DNA from: Solanum dulcamara
Taxonomy: Eukaryota; Streptophyta; Magnoliopsida; Solanales; Solanaceae
NCBI RefSeq assembly: GCF_947179165.1
Contig: NC_077238.1
Coordinates: 45,376,793 to 45,440,792, forward strand
Direction of reading: 5' to 3'
Length of the DNA: 64,000 bases
Part shown: positions 11,279-23,874 of the stretch, in pieces
Position numbering within the stretch: position 1 is the stretch's first letter
Layout of the letters: each line of letters begins with the position of its first letter
Program-made: the position numbers and the translations under genes
The notes under the pieces: generated by a model
What the model saw: only the letters and a program-made list of their open reading frames with translations
Told to the model about the DNA's origin: nothing
Databases searched by the model: none

Positions 11279-14200
11279 TGTCACGATCCAATTTCTCGAG
11301 TCATGATGACACCTACTATAATCCACCAGTATGTAAGTCAACCCGTGTCCCGGAACTGCGAGCAATGAAACTAAGGGTAGAAAACTAAACCAATCTTTAA
11401 AAAATAACAAAAATTACAAAAGAATGTGCAGAAGCAAGCCAAAATTATATACATACACAATAAAAGATCCCTAGCAGAACCTGAAAGTCAAATGTACAGA
11501 GCTACTACAAAACGGATACAAGTCCCAAAAGTGAACCACAGAAACAAGACTTGTCTCAAAAAGCAAAAGACTAGTCATAATATATACGGAAGGAGACGGG
11601 TAAATCCAGGAGCCCATGTGCTCACCCTCGCCTCTGGATCAGACTACGGCATGCTGAACTCAACGCTGGTAGCTGGTGCTCGGACCTGCATCACGAAAAT
11701 AGATGTAAAGTGTAGCATGCGTACCAAAACAATAGGTACCTAGTAGGCATCATAGGCCTAAGTAGCAAGAACAGAAAAAGTAATATGAAATGCCAGAATC
11801 TAAACACAATAAGAGATAATAGCGGAAACTTAATTGGGATGCAAACGAGTGCACTAAAACACAATGAAAGAGCAACAACTAACTAATTCCAATCGGGCCC
11901 CCACAAGCCCAGCGGTATATTCGTGCGCAAGCTTAAGTAAAACCCAAACGGACCCCATAGGCCCAAAAGGTGCACAGAAGAGTTAATATCAACAGAGTGA
12001 ACTTGACAATGTTTTTAAGATTATTACCACCTTCCACAGACTTAAACCGAACCAACTGAGCTCCTGAATCTTTATTCATAGCTAAATAAGGGCTAAGGAC
12101 TTGAATAGAAGTGAAGAAGTCATTGACTTTAATCGAGATTGGAATAATTAAGGACTCGAACCAAGTCTGAGAATAATCATGAACTTGAACCAAGTCTATA
12201 GGTGGCCAAGGACTCAAACCAAGGCTGAAAATAGTGATGGACTTGAACTAAAGCTATAAGTAGCGGTGGACTCTAACCAGTTTGCAAATAGCGGTGGAAT
12301 CTAACCACGATTGAAGAGGACCTAGGACTCAAACCGAGGTTGAAAATACCGAGGCATGGACTTGAACCGTACTCGGTGGAGTGAATAGGGAATTGAACAA
12401 CTAATGGAGGCGGATCATTTATATTTAGGATCAACGGCCAACAGAACCTCACGGGGAGAACCCCAAATCGAGTTCCATCAAAAAATTACTTCAAGCCCGA
12501 ACCAAATCCAACCAGTATCGTTGAGTGGCTTCCGAACTAAGAACCAAGTGCACCAAAATCGATGGAATGAAGGAATTATGGATATAAGGTTCCAAGAGTT
12601 GTGTTACTGCCTAACAAAGGCCCATACTATTAGTCTCAAGTCTGCTATATCGGTCTAAAGGGAGCTAACCCGTTTGAGGTGACGTCAGAGAGATTCTAAG
12701 GCCTACCGGCTCAAAAATGCTCAAGTCTATGGAAAACACTAGTCTAAGCCTAGAATAATGCCAAACATGCTTCCAATAATACACACAAGCCACAAATAAG
12801 GTACACCAAAAGGTATAGATGATCAACTACGCAATCAACATGCTTTAATAGCCCGAAATACCAAAAAAGGCCTCATACATGAATTCTACGAATTAAGTAT
12901 GATCAACTATCAATTCACCCCAAAATTCACACAATTAAACATACATTTATATATTCATGCTCAGTTTAAGGAGAGAGAAGCTATAGCCTACCTTTATGCC
13001 GACCGCACGCGCTCCACATTAACTTGCCGTGTATTCTCTTTCGTACGGCCTCAAATAGCTGACATGCTATGAAAAATAGTATCATAACAATAATATAGTC
13101 TTTTAGACGCTAAAATCACATAAAATGGAGACGGATTAATTTTGGAGTCTAAAATGGAAATATGGAACCCGTGCTGAAATTGTTGGAATTGGCTCCGTGA
13201 AAGGATCCTAATTAGCTCCCTGAACTTCTGTCCCAAAAAGGAACATAATTCGGGGCTCGTAACAGCCCAAAACCACCACTTGCACAAAATCACCATTTTA
13301 GCTAAGAAGAACAACAATGGCAGCAGCTAAGTAGCGGAAAGTATGTCAAATGAAGGTTCCCTAACACTTTTCGAAGACTCCAACACGTTCCCCCGATAAT
13401 TTTTCATGATCCAACCTTTAAATATCCCAATTTGGACCTCTATACCTCAAGTTATCGATGTTTGAAGGTTTGGGAAATAGTAGAATTTGTGTCTGTCTCT
13501 TATTTAAGAGACTAGACAAAAGACCTCTGCTAACCTGACTTAAGTAGCCCGTGAATGCGGAGTGGGGGAGCCCAGACCTCTGGAAAAGTGGAAGCCTATT
13601 CACTTGGCCTCCGCGAATGTAGCAGCCTTCCCGCGAATATGGAAAGCAACACACAACCCTCTGTGAACGAGACTAGGGCTCCGTGAACATGAAAGGTAAT
13701 GCATCCCTGACCAACAATTATTGCAACATCAAGTTTTAACATTGTCAAGTCTCCAACGGAGTGTTAGAAATTCCTTCGAAATCTCATGCGCACAAACGAG
13801 ATGTTCTTCCCTACCAAATTTGATTTTTCGGACTCAATAGCTCATTCAAAATATCCATACAAGGTCATCTTGATAAAAAATGGATCTCATACCCAAGTGC
13901 CATTTTTAGCCAATTCCATGAGGGGCCTCGGGATTAGACCAAAGCCTCGAAAAGTGCACGAAAGGTCGTTCTAGACTGAAATTGACATTCCAAAGCTAAC
14001 CACTGTAATAAAATTTTCATCCAAGCATATTTTCCAATAATGTTGACCAAGTCAAACTTAGACCAAATTTTAAAGGCTAAATTGCCTAATGCTGACCATG
14101 CCACTAGCCTAAAATGACTATTTTGGAGCTGACGAAATCGTCAGAATTCCATTTTGATGTCATTTACTTAACGTTTTGATCGAAATTAACCATTCAAGTT

Positions 14201-14362
14201 TCAAAAGCTCTAAAATAGAGAAATGGCATAAATCCCAAACAAACGACCAGACAACCTAACAGTCGGTGCCAGCAAGTCATAAATGACTTGTGGTCACTAT
14301 AAGAATGTTCTAAACAACGAAAAGAATGGATTTACTCAAAAATGACCTAGAGGAATATTACA
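11279..14362 (-). repeat. 3' LTR of Tekay-like element A
   Basis: Read on the minus strand the LTR begins TGTAATATTCCTCTAGG at 14362 and ends GGATCGTGACA at 11279, giving canonical TG...CA ends and a length of 3084 bp. The strand and identity as the 3' LTR come from the integrase and chromodomain relic directly upstream (14363-15103). It carries a 29-bp tandem array (12152-12383). A GC-richer stretch with recurring CGCGAATG or GTGAATG-like words lies at 13520-13700. No partner LTR was found, so the age cannot be judged. Confidence 0.75.
12152..12383. repeat. Degenerate 29-bp tandem array, about 8 units
   Basis: Units start at 12152, 12181, 12210, 12239, 12268, 12296, 12325 and 12358. The consensus begins GGACTYGAACCAAG and ends in a variable ATAG-GGT segment. 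Most units are 29 bp; one is 28 and one is 33. The array sits in LTR A. Confidence 0.85.
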
Positions 14363-15103
14363 ATATCCACTACTAAAAGAACTTCCGTCCATGAAAGTAA
14401 GAGTCAAGTAGTACATGAAGGCTCAAATAAGTTAGCAAACTGATCCCGCATGCCCTGCTAGGTCTCTTAGGTACACTCCTCAACCTGACAATACCTCCAA
14501 TGGACCTTAACCACATGAACGGCTCTAGATCATAACCGCCTCATATCTTTGGCCAAAATGGGAGCTGGCTCCTCAACAAAGGTCAGGCGATCATCCAACT
14601 CAATCGAATCACACTAAAGCACATAAAACTCATCTAGAAAATATCGACGCAGCATCAAAACATGGAAAACTGGATGTCTAACACATAAGCAACATTTTCG
14701 ACTGTTCTCAATATCTCAAAAGACCCTATATACCTAGGGCTGATCTTGCGCTGCCTCCCAAATCTCATTATGCCCTTCATGGGCAATATCCAGAAGAATA
14801 CTCTATCATAAATTGCAAATCTCAATGGCCGAAGACTGCGATCAACATGACTTTGATGTCTACTCTGAGCTATCTTGATCCTATACTGAATCACCCTCAC
14901 ATGATCTAAGGCCTCCTAAATCAAGTTTATACCATGCGACCTAAGCTCCGTAGATTCAAACCAACCCACCGAAGAGCAACAATGCCTAACATATAAGGCC
15001 TCGAATGGGGCCATATAAATATTAGAGTGGTAGCTGTTGTTGTATGTAAACTCCGCTAAATGCAAAAACTGGATGAATATATAGAAATTGCATGATCTCA
15101 TCC
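14363..15103 (-). pseudogene. Element A integrase C-terminus and chromodomain
   Basis: Minus-strand frames show AEFTYNNSYHS and MAPFEALY (end of the integrase core, 14916-15101), then SPRYIGSFEILR with KGIMRFG (integrase C-terminal region, 14655-14900). A chromodomain-like stretch follows with VVKVHWRYCQVEECT and stop codons at about 14400-14560. This order is that of Tekay/Del-like chromoviruses. The upstream pol is missing: homology stops at about 15103 and plus-strand protease of element B starts at about 15118, so the junction is an illegitimate one. Confidence 0.8.
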
Positions 15104-15117
15104 TTCATAAAAATACC

Positions 15118-15175
15118 ACTGCTGATATGGTCGAGTTAGATATGGTAGAATTCGATGTTATTCTAGGCATGGATT
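15118..15175 (+). pseudogene. Element B protease, first piece
   Basis: The translation shows [13 protein letters not shown], the hydrophobic C-terminal half of the retropepsin domain. The D-S/P-G catalytic loop lies upstream and is missing. The reading resumes at 17481 with the expected continuation (WLHSCYA-like) after the solo LTR. Confidence 0.8.
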
Positions 15176-17475
15176 TGTCATGCCCGGAGAGGATACCCTA
15201 GACGTGGCCGGCACTCAGAAGCCATTGTTGGCTCCCAAGCGAACCACTTGTCCTGATCACACATTCATTCAACGGAAGACTTAGTTTAAGAGAAAAACAA
15301 ATCTTAGTGGACTAACTCAATCATCAATCTCCATTATTCTAATCAGAGACATAGTTTGAAAGAAAACTAATCAAGAGTTAAAGACATCAAAATAAATCCA
15401 TCACTATCTAGTCTATGAAGCCTCTATCTCTACTACCTAGATGGTTCCAATAACATGTTTATGGCTACCTAAAAAAAACTACTCATAAGCAACGGAAAGA
15501 ATGAATATGATCCCTCCGAAGACAAGGAGTTTTCCCACCATCAGGAAAGAAATAGAACTTCAACTAAGCGTCTGATGATGATCTCTAATACCTGTCTCTG
15601 CATCATAAAATAATGCTAGCCCAAATAGACGTCAGTACGTGGAATGTACGAGTATGTAATATGACAGAATGAAATAACAATACACCAAAGGTACTCAAGA
15701 TAGAATGAAACTCACCCAACTCAGTATGATATGCAAGTATAAAATATAATAATGCTTTAAGAAGGACTAATATACAACTTTTTCAAAACATGTCATATAC
15801 TTTCATGCACAATCTGAGAGTCTCTCTTAACCGACAACAGTCCCACAACCTATAACTAGGTGATGCACAATGAACCGATGTCGTTTTTATGTCCGTCCAA
15901 CACTTGCCAAGGTAAAGGACGAATCTACCTATCTGGATCCACCAATCAATCAAGTCTTATCTTTTCAGGACAATGAAATAGGGAAACATCCAACTTTAAT
16001 GGTTCAATCCTCTCCTACACTAGCTACGTAGTTATTCATTTTTACTCTTGCTCAATTCGGTGCTCGATACTACTCCCAAAACTCAATATGCTCATACAAC
16101 TTAAACAAATTAGTTCAATCAAAACTTTCAACTAGTCTCATTGGACTCCCATCGAATCTCAATCTCATCTCAATCATTATGCTCTTTTAAATCAACTTAA
16201 TCCACTCCACTCATTGAGATTAAATACTCAACTCATTTAAATCTCTTTAAAATATGTAATTTTGACTCAAAATAATGCATAGCGATATCAAGATCAAAAC
16301 GGTTAAAATCTTAAAGACTCTTTCAATTCAACTCTGGCTTGACTCATGATCAAATCATCAAGTTCTTTCAGAAATATAATTTTGAAAATCAATCATAACT
16401 CATTAAAACTTTGTCTCAAAACCATCAATTATGCTCAAGATATCCATGTTCAAAATAATGAAAAAATCAATTTATGTGAAAAACACAAACTCTTGTACAA
16501 TCAATACTCAAAATAAAATATAATATTCAATTAGGGTTCATGTGAGTGAAGACATGAACATACATCTAAATCAAATACTCAACCCATGAACAACATCAAT
16601 ACGTATTTTAGATATGTACAAGGAACCCAAAAGACAATAGATAACTCAAGAATTCAATTCAAGGAACTCAAAATCTCCAACTCAACTCGACTTGAATCAA
16701 TAAAGATGAAGGGGCACGTGGATGGACTCGGTCCAATGTTATGTTAGCCTTACATACCTGACTTGAAGAACAAATCAAGGATTTGACGGCCTTACTTGAA
16801 GAACTTGAACTCTAGCCCTCCTTCTCTTCTCCAATTCTTGCTCTCAATATTCTTAGGTGTTTTTTTTGAGAGAAAACTCCTTTGAAACTGATATGGGGGC
16901 GGAATTGTGATCCCTAATGTAGTGGGTTAGATATAGGAAGGGTGGTAAAGGTACGGAATGCCCTTTCCTCAAGAAAAATCTTAAAAAGTGGGTCAAGAGG
17001 CCTGCAGGCGCGATAGTGGCGCGCCGCGCCAAAGCCCCAACTACTGCAGATAGATTCGGGCGCGTTAGTGGTGCACTGCACCAAGCCCTCAAACTGCTGT
17101 AGCGGTAGTCTTTGGTAAAACAGTCATAATCTTTGACTCGGAACTTGGAATGAGGAAAACTAAGTGGCGTTGGAAAGAAGATTCAAAGACCTTTAATTTG
17201 ATAGGTCATGGGATACCTAACTCTTAATATTTTGAATGTTATGGTCGTTTAAATTTGACCCTTATATAGACTCATCTAAAAACTTAGCCGATGGAAATTC
17301 TTTGGACTTGGCTTGACGTTAGAGATACCTAAAGATCTTAAACCACATCTAATGCACTTTAAATACTTAGTAATTGATCTTAGATCGTATATACAATTTG
17401 AAGTCTTCGATTCGAAGCCTATACGCATACGAAGAATGGTCCGAATCTTAGCGTAGAATTTTTCGAGGTGTAACG
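15176..17475 (-). repeat. Solo LTR inserted in element B protease
   Basis: This 2300-bp block ends TGTCATGCCCGG (15176) and GAGGTGTAACG (17475), so the minus strand runs CGTTACACCTC...GGCATGACA, with one terminal base changed. Flanks are GGATT (15171-15175) and GGACT (17476-17480), a 5-bp duplication with one mismatch. No internal region, primer site or coding domain is present, hence a solo LTR left by recombination. Its first 60 bases resemble the start of the element B 3' LTR (shared CTAAGATTCGG), so it is a sister subfamily. Confidence 0.85.
17001..17103. repeat. GC-rich direct duplication in solo LTR
   Basis: Two diverged units of about 50 bp read GGCGCGATAGTGGCGCGCC and GGCGCGTTAGTGGTGCACTG, followed by related CCAA...CTACTGCAG and CCAAGC...CTGCTGTAG. 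The first includes the palindrome GGCGCGCC and the second GTGCAC at the matching place. The block lies about 370-475 bases into the LTR on its own strand. Confidence 0.8.
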
Positions 17476-17742
17476 GGACTGGTTACATTCGTGTTATGCC
17501 TTAGTTGAATGCAGAACCAGAGTCATAAAGTTTCAATTTTCCAATGATCTAGTCTTAGAGTGGAAGGGTAGTTCCACCTAACCTAAAGGTTGTTTCATCC
17601 CTTATCTTAAGACCACGAAAATGATCTCAAAGGGTTATATTTACCATATAGTCTGGGTCAAAGATTCAAATATTGAGACCCCATATCTTCTGTCAGTCCC
17701 TATAGTGTGTGAGGTTCCAAAAGTCTTCCTATACTATCTTGC
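17476..17742 (+). pseudogene. Element B protease-RT linker
   Basis: After the solo LTR the frame reads through a V-K-F-hydrophobic segment (FQFPN-like), LVLEWKGS and KMISKGYIYHLV, to SVPIVCEVPKVF. This is the conserved stretch between retropepsin and RT in Tekay-like pol. It breaks at the CACTA target TGC (17740-17742) and continues at 24579. Confidence 0.82.
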
Positions 17743-17960
17743 CACTACTAGAAATTAGGCCTACGACAATGTATTTTTTAGCAACGCTTTGGCAAACCAT
17801 TGCTATAGAGGGTCTATTGCAATGGTTTGAACCGTTGCCAAAAGGATTAGGTGGTTTTGATACTATTTAGTGATAATTCTGTTGCCACTGTGTGGTTGCA
17901 ATAGACATACCTATAGTAACAGTTATTAGAACCATTGCCATAAAGTCATCTATGGCAACG
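17743..17960. repeat. CACTA left subterminal repeats
   Basis: Several forward and inverted copies of ACCATTGCTATAG, CTATTGCAATGG and ACCGTTGCCA occur in the first 220 bases. They match the words at the right end (24240-24575), in the arrangement used as transposase binding sites in this superfamily. Confidence 0.85.
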
Positions 17961-19770
17961 CTTAATGAAAAGTATTTTCTATTGAAAAGTATTTGCTAAA
18001 ACCCGCCAAAAACCTTTCATTTTTTTTAATTTCCTAAATCTATGTAAGATATGATAGAAATAAGGAAACATTTGTTAAATTCATTTCTCTCACAAACAAC
18101 CACAACACTAGAGCTCTTCTTCTCCCTTGTCTAACCAAGCAAACATTTGCATCGATTCAGGCAAACTTGTGGTGAGCTTGTGAAGTTTTGCAGTGATATC
18201 AATCTTATGGTAAGGAAACTTAAACCCATTTTTTTTACACTTCATCTCTACCATTTTAGGTCAAATTTAAACCATTTTTATCTTCAAATCTAAACCTATT
18301 TCTTTCTTCGAATTTCTTGTTAAATCTAAGGAAATGGAGGGCTGGAAGTTTCATCATGAAATCTGAGAAATATTTGAGGTTTCTTCCTCAATTGCTGGGG
18401 GTTTTCTTCTTCAATCTTTGAGGTTATAGCTAAAGATACTACAAGTTTGAGCTTTTGAGGTTTTCTTCTTGAATCTCTTCTGTTTTCTTTAATCTTTGAG
18501 GTGTGGTTAGTGTATTTGATATATTTCTTCAGATTGTGGGTTTTTCCATTAGAGTATTGCTACTGTGGGTATAAAGTTTTGTTGGTAGCTATGGTGAAAT
18601 TGTTTACTCCAGATGATTTTTCTCTTGACATAGATGTTGGATTTCTTGTTCCATGAGTTATTCAATCGGTTTGAAGCTATTTTTTAAATTTCTGATAATT
18701 GATTTGTGTGACTATACCCTTGGATTGATGATGTCTTCAAGATTTCACCTCTCGCTTGAGTAGAATGTGAGAAATTTTTCTTTCATTAGTTTTGAAAATT
18801 TTTGTTGGAGCAACAGAAAACAAGGCATTAGCAGGAAAATGGAAAAAATTAAAACTTTCTACTGGTTGGTATTAGAAACTCAAATAAATGTAGTCATGTT
18901 ATGCATGATCCAAAAAAGAAAAGCTTTCAGGGACGTTATCGTAAAAAGTAAAACAAACCACAGACCTATGACACTTAAAAATTCATTACTAATTAGAATA
19001 ATATCAGAATCTTGTATTCAGATTTTGCCACATTTTTCAGTAATCAAGAGAACTTGTTATCATCTAAGGATACATTTGACTATATTGAAGGATTCGTCAT
19101 TATCAGCAGTACTAGATTGTTGAATTACTGAAAGTCTACTCTCAATCCTAAAGATCCACTTTTAGCTTGCAATTTTAGTTCAGAGAATAGAGTTCTATTC
19201 TGCATAGAAATTGCCAAATACTTCAATCCAAAAGACAAAGATAGTACTTATCAGGTAAAATACTTGAAAATGAGTAAACTTTTCATGGCTTTGATAACAG
19301 TGAAATATTGACCTTGTTTCCTAAATATTATTATCTGTGTAGTCAAAAGTATCTCTGTAATTCTTAGTTTTCCTTTTAGTAGTTAAAAGTATCTATGAAA
19401 TTATTTCCTAATCATAGATCTGGTTGCTCTTTAGAATAACATAAAGTAAATTGTTATTTGGTATGAATTATCTCTAAAATTATTTCTAATTGGTATGCCA
19501 TCTGATTTTCCAATCTTTACTATAAATGCGTTTGTATCATGTCCATAAATTAATTTGAGAATTTTATTTTATGAGTACTAGAAAATTATGCTTGACTGAA
19601 TATACTAAATAAGAATAATATGCTTGAGTGGTCAAATTTTGCTATTAGTTTTAAACTACATATTCTCCATGTACATTTTGAGATATGTTTGTTCATTTGT
19701 AAAACATTGTTGCCTTTTTTATTTCATAGTTTATCATAAATTTGATTGTTTTTATCTTCTTGTGTCACAT

Positions 19771-19965
19771 AGATGTCAATGGATAATTTAGATAGAAGTT
19801 GGATGAGTCTCAGATGATGCACTGATGAATATGTTAGTGGCGTGAATGATTTTCTTGATAAGGCATTTAAACGAGTTTCCAAAGGAAATGAAATATTATG
19901 CCCTTGCAAAAAGTGCATTAATCGGTATTGGCATTATAGAAATGTGGTGGAGGACCTCCATAAGG
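19771..19965 (+). pseudogene. Transposase-associated domain of CACTA TNP2
   Basis: The frame shows DRSWM, then DEYVSGVNDFLDKAF, then ILCPCKKCINRYWH and VVEDL. This is the N-terminal zinc-binding domain (SWM...CPCxxC...VxxHL) found before TNP2-type DDE transposases. One stop codon (TGA) falls after SLR. The DDE core that should follow is absent: the sequence changes at about 19970 to the nested Athila-type fragment. The histidine of the usual VxxHL end is not seen. Confidence 0.75.
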
Positions 19966-20040
19966 GCATAGACCAAGCACACTCTGTCCTGCGTTATTTC
20001 TATGTAGTGGAGGCCTGAATAAGGCTGTGCATGACAATTT

Positions 20041-20440
20041 TCACCCACACACGTGCTTCTTTGTTAAGAAGAGCGTATGGGAACATGTTGTGGTATCCCG
20101 GAAGCTCGTGACATACCCACTTTGCTGTTGACCTAGGCCCACATAATGTATGTCGGACATCCCTATATGGTGGTTGAATATTGACTGAATATTCAAATCT
20201 GTCAGGGCGGTGGTAGGCAGCTTTGGAGTTTCCAACATCTCGTTTATGGCCATTGGAGATAGAGGAACATCAACCCCTTGCAATGTGATGTAATGAGTGC
20301 GCTGATCAGGTTGATAATTTGCATAAAAGTTCCGTACCACGTGCAAATTGCACGGCTTTGGGTCAGTGAACAGGAAATGCATATTCAATTCCTCTATTCT
20401 CCTCATGATTTGGGGTAGTCTCTGGCCAATTTTTCTTCGT
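20041..20440 (-). pseudogene. Transposase_32-like protein of nested Athila fragment
   Basis: The minus-strand frame (20406 to 20041) reads VVRNFYANYQPDQRTHYITL, then GVDVPLSPMAINEML. This matches the pattern of the plant Transposase_32 (putative plant transposon protein) family, with FYAN, the repeated V-x-G-V-x-V segment and the AIN helix. It lies downstream, on the minus strand, of an Asp-type primer site and LTR, as expected in Athila/Tat-like elements. A related but more decayed plus-strand copy is at 34960-37000. The protein's role is unknown. Confidence 0.65.
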
Positions 20441-20564
20441 CAATTGGCATATCGGAGAGATAGTGAGTTCTCCTTCCAGAAATAACAGCTAAGATCAAGT
20501 TCTTAACAAAACACAAATAATAAAGAAATTTCGTAAAGAAAATTATTGCCAAATCAGAAAAATT

Positions 20565-20581
20565 TCCCAGCAACGGCGCCA
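20565..20581 (-). other. Primer binding site, Asp-tRNA type
   Basis: The minus strand reads TGGCGCCGTTGCTGGGA, the primer site used by Athila/Tat-type Ty3/gypsy elements. It lies 6 bases from the inferred LTR edge at 20588. Confidence 0.85.
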
Positions 20582-20587
20582 AAAACT

Positions 20588-21900
20588 TGTTGCGTCCTAA
20601 CGCACACGCAAGTGTATGCAATCTCAAAAGTAATATAGTGACCCTTTTTAAGAGCCGGATATCGAGCCCACTGGAAAAATTAATTGGGTGTTAGGTAGCT
20701 TTTCAATAAATTAAATTATTCATGCGTATTTTCAAAAGGTTGAGTTCATTTATATCTAAAATGATTATACCAAAAATGATATAAGAAAATGATTCAAAGA
20801 TATTAGAGAAATTTTATCAATTTAAAGAAGAGTCCCAGGGTTGTAGCACTTATAGATTTCCGGTCTAACATCCTTTACTTTGGTGTCCAATGGGTTTTTC
20901 GATTACTGATTTACAGGGTTGATTTTACAATTATGATCTTCCGACCTCTAATTGCCTACTCTTGTTGACAACTTAACTACATCGTTGAGCGGGAATAAGC
21001 ATGAACCAACAAAAATGCATTAATCATATCATCCTGTTTAGTAACCAAACATGCTGTATAGATATGTGTCACGGTCATTCTATACACGAATTATTCCAGC
21101 CAATTCTTGGACAAACATGCTCCCTATATTCTAGTGTTCGATCCCCTTTCTGTCTTCCGAGTTCCTAGTGGACAACAAATTTGTTCTAATGGTGATGAAG
21201 CATTAAAACAATCAAAACAAGAATATAAGAGTAATTACAATCAAAAACCCATTTTCAACCAAAGCAAATAAGATTTAAACCTCCATCTTGTGGCTACAAC
21301 CCAAGAACTAGGTGATTTAGCCACTCATCATTTGTAACATGATTACATAAATCATTACTAACATAAAAACGTGAATTCAATTGAAAGAAAAAAAGAAAAT
21401 ATCAGCAAAAGAAGTTCTTCCTTCGTGTTCTTCAATCCTTTTCCCGACAATCTGATCTACTTTTTAATAAAGTATGTAAATGTGCTATTTATAACACAAA
21501 AAATGCGGAGTTAAAGTAGGTGTATTGAAGTCCGCGGTGCGGTCTTGGTTCAGTTCAGTGTAATTTTTTCATTTTCTATGTCGGTGGAAATTTGTTCTAT
21601 CCAGAACCAGGTCCACGATGCAGACCTGACGCGTCCACACTGTTGAGTCGAATAAATTCCAAGTTTTGGAATTAAATAAGTGAAGCTCAGTGTGCGACGC
21701 AGACACTTTTTTATAGTGTATTTTCTTCACATTTTGTTTCCAACTTCTCTTTTGAACTCCACTTTCAATCCGATCATGTTTTGAATGTCCATTCTTTCTC
21801 AATTAGCCCTGAAAGTGTTTAATCATGTTGGTTGGTTACAACAATACACAAATATGTAAAAATATGAACTAAACTCTAGCAATTTGCTCTCAATTTCATT
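20588..21900 (-). repeat. LTR of nested Athila-type fragment
   Basis: The minus-strand LTR ends ...GGACGCAACA at 20588, next to the primer site. Its other edge could not be fixed and is given as about 21900. A GC-richer block with words such as GTCCGCGGTGCGG and TCCACGATGCAGACC lies at 21525-21720. No second LTR or pol of this element is present inside the CACTA transposon, so this is a truncated copy. Confidence 0.6.
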
Positions 21901-21993
21901 ATGGGTTTTATTTGCTATTGGGCACATAAATGTACCCAAGATTAATGAAGTTGTCAATTCTTTAACTGGATAAGCAAAAGTATGTGGCATCTT

Positions 21994-22175
21994 GGAAAGG
22001 TGGTAAATTTGCTATCTTTGGATGATGTGAACTTAACCATTCTTAGATATTGAATAGCTCGGAAAGGTGGCAAAATTGCTAATCTTTGGATGATGAGAGC
22101 TTGACCATTCATAGATATTGAATAGCTTAGAACGGTGGTAAAATTGCTTATATGTGGATGATGTGAACTTGAATC
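21994..22175. repeat. 67-68-bp tandem repeat, 2.7 units
   Basis: Units beginning GGAAAGGTGGTAAA start at 21994, 22061 and about 22129. Shared words are GGTGG-AAA-TTGCT, CTTTGGATGATG and TAGATATTGAATAGCT. The array lies within the CACTA transposon, just past the nested LTR. The similar period to the 67-bp array of element C is a coincidence; the sequences are unrelated. Confidence 0.85.
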
Positions 22176-23826
22176 TGAAACTTGCCGTAGTCATGTTGAA
22201 TCACAGTTTAGTGAGTATGGTAGAGATAGCACTCCTGGATTTCTTGGTTATAAAAAAATAAAGTTATTTGGTGAATTACAGGATGTACAGATAAATTATC
22301 CATCCTTCTAATTATATAGTAATTATATAGCATACTAGAGTACCTAGAAATTCCAATTTTATTCCTTTTAAATTCATGGAGGGGAATTGCCTATGCCAGA
22401 GAGCCTCATTCAGCAATGTTTGACAACAACCAATCACTTTATGTAATTGTACTTTCAAGACAACCAAGAATGAGATAGAAATTGTCAAATATAATCTAGA
22501 ACCACTATTGCTGGCAACTTAGATATGCCTGCTTGCATCTTGTATTACAACCATTGTCGCGGCTGTCAACATTCCTCTTATCAAATACCACCATCTCTTC
22601 TTCCTCCCTCTCTGCTAACTCTCTTTTTGCCAGTGCTACTTATAAGAACCACCAATATTTTTTTTTGGCCATTACCTGGTAAAATTTCCTCCTGTGTCTC
22701 TCTGTATGTATTTATACACTTACTCTAAAAGGAGTAATATTGATGGAAGGTGGTCAAATGGAAGATGAAACAGAATTGGGCTTTTGCAGTTGGGTTTGGT
22801 AATTTGGCTACTGTGTTGGATACGTATTTGAACTTTACAACACTTGAAGATTTAACTTAAAACTTCTCTACAATCTACAACTATTGAGTATTAAAGTATT
22901 TGAGAAATCTTTGTATGCTTTGTGGGAGATGTTCTGCTGGCTAAACTTATGCTAATAAGTTGTGTTAAAATTCTGGATCTAACCTCTGTATAGATGCACA
23001 TTAGCTGGATCTAACATCTGTAAAGAAGTACATAATAAACTTGTCTCTAGTTGAAGTTCAAGCATTATATGTGAATCTCTACTTTTTGATACATAATTGT
23101 TGTGGCTGATCTTGGAGTAAAAATCCAATATTTATAAAATCTGAAGATGCAGTACTAGAATTTTTAAAATAGATGGAAGATATGATTCTGGTGCTAAGTA
23201 ACAATAGAAAAGGATATGTGTTCGATGTAGAAATTCATAATACTGGAAGTCAGATCAACCTTCTTGTTTTCTCCTATATAAGCATCAGACAAGTGCAACT
23301 TTATTACTTGTTCTCGTTAAAAGGAATGTATATGCATTTGCACTATATGTAAGTTAAATTATGGAAAAGTTAGTCTTGGAATCGAATGCTCTCTCATTAA
23401 TGTGCCATCTCAACATTGTGAAATTGTTATGGCTCTTATTTGTTAGTGAAACTGTTGGACGGTTGGAGACAATAAATCTTTAGCACTAAAAGGCTGGCCT
23501 ATTGCTGACGACACGGATGGAACTGTTATTGTAAGTGCTAATTTGCAGACAGTTGGGTTAAAGGCTACTAAGGTCTATATTTTGTGAGAGTGATGATGTA
23601 CATATTTTATGTGCTACTTTGCTGACATAGTTGGGCCAAAGGCCACTAATATGATGCACAAGGGATCATCTATTCACTTAATATCGATATAGTACTTCAG
23701 CTTTTGTTTGGATTTTGTCCATAGTTTTCATGTCCACTTCGTAATATAAGGTTAACAATACTTAGTGTAGTTAGATATATTTAATTAACACTTTATTAAT
23801 TAACTTTCATTTATGGTCTTTTATAG
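22176..23826. other. CACTA interior without recognised exon
   Basis: No coding motif was recognised. Short open stretches bounded by GT/AG-like sites are possible exons of a spliced transposase or TNPA-like gene, but none can be supported. Confidence 0.5.
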
Positions 23827-23874
23827 GTGGAGAAGATGATCAAGGAGATGATGAAATTGAAGATCTTACTTGAT
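23827..23874 (+). other. Possible last exon of a CACTA gene
   Basis: After TTTTATAG (acceptor-like) an acidic frame encodes GGEDDQGDDEIEDLT and stops. Its position about 700 bases from the right end fits a terminal exon of a CACTA-encoded protein. No other support exists. Confidence 0.3.

Noticed and set aside
16853..17092. Minus-strand 79-codon gene
   Set aside because: It overlaps the GC-rich duplication of the solo LTR; the open frame follows from base composition.
18767..19123. 118-codon gene in the CACTA element
   Set aside because: No recognisable motif, atypical composition, and no match to expected TNP2 or TNPA segments.
21994..22175. Relation of this 67-bp repeat to the element C array
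   Set aside because: Only the period agrees; the sequences are unrelated.
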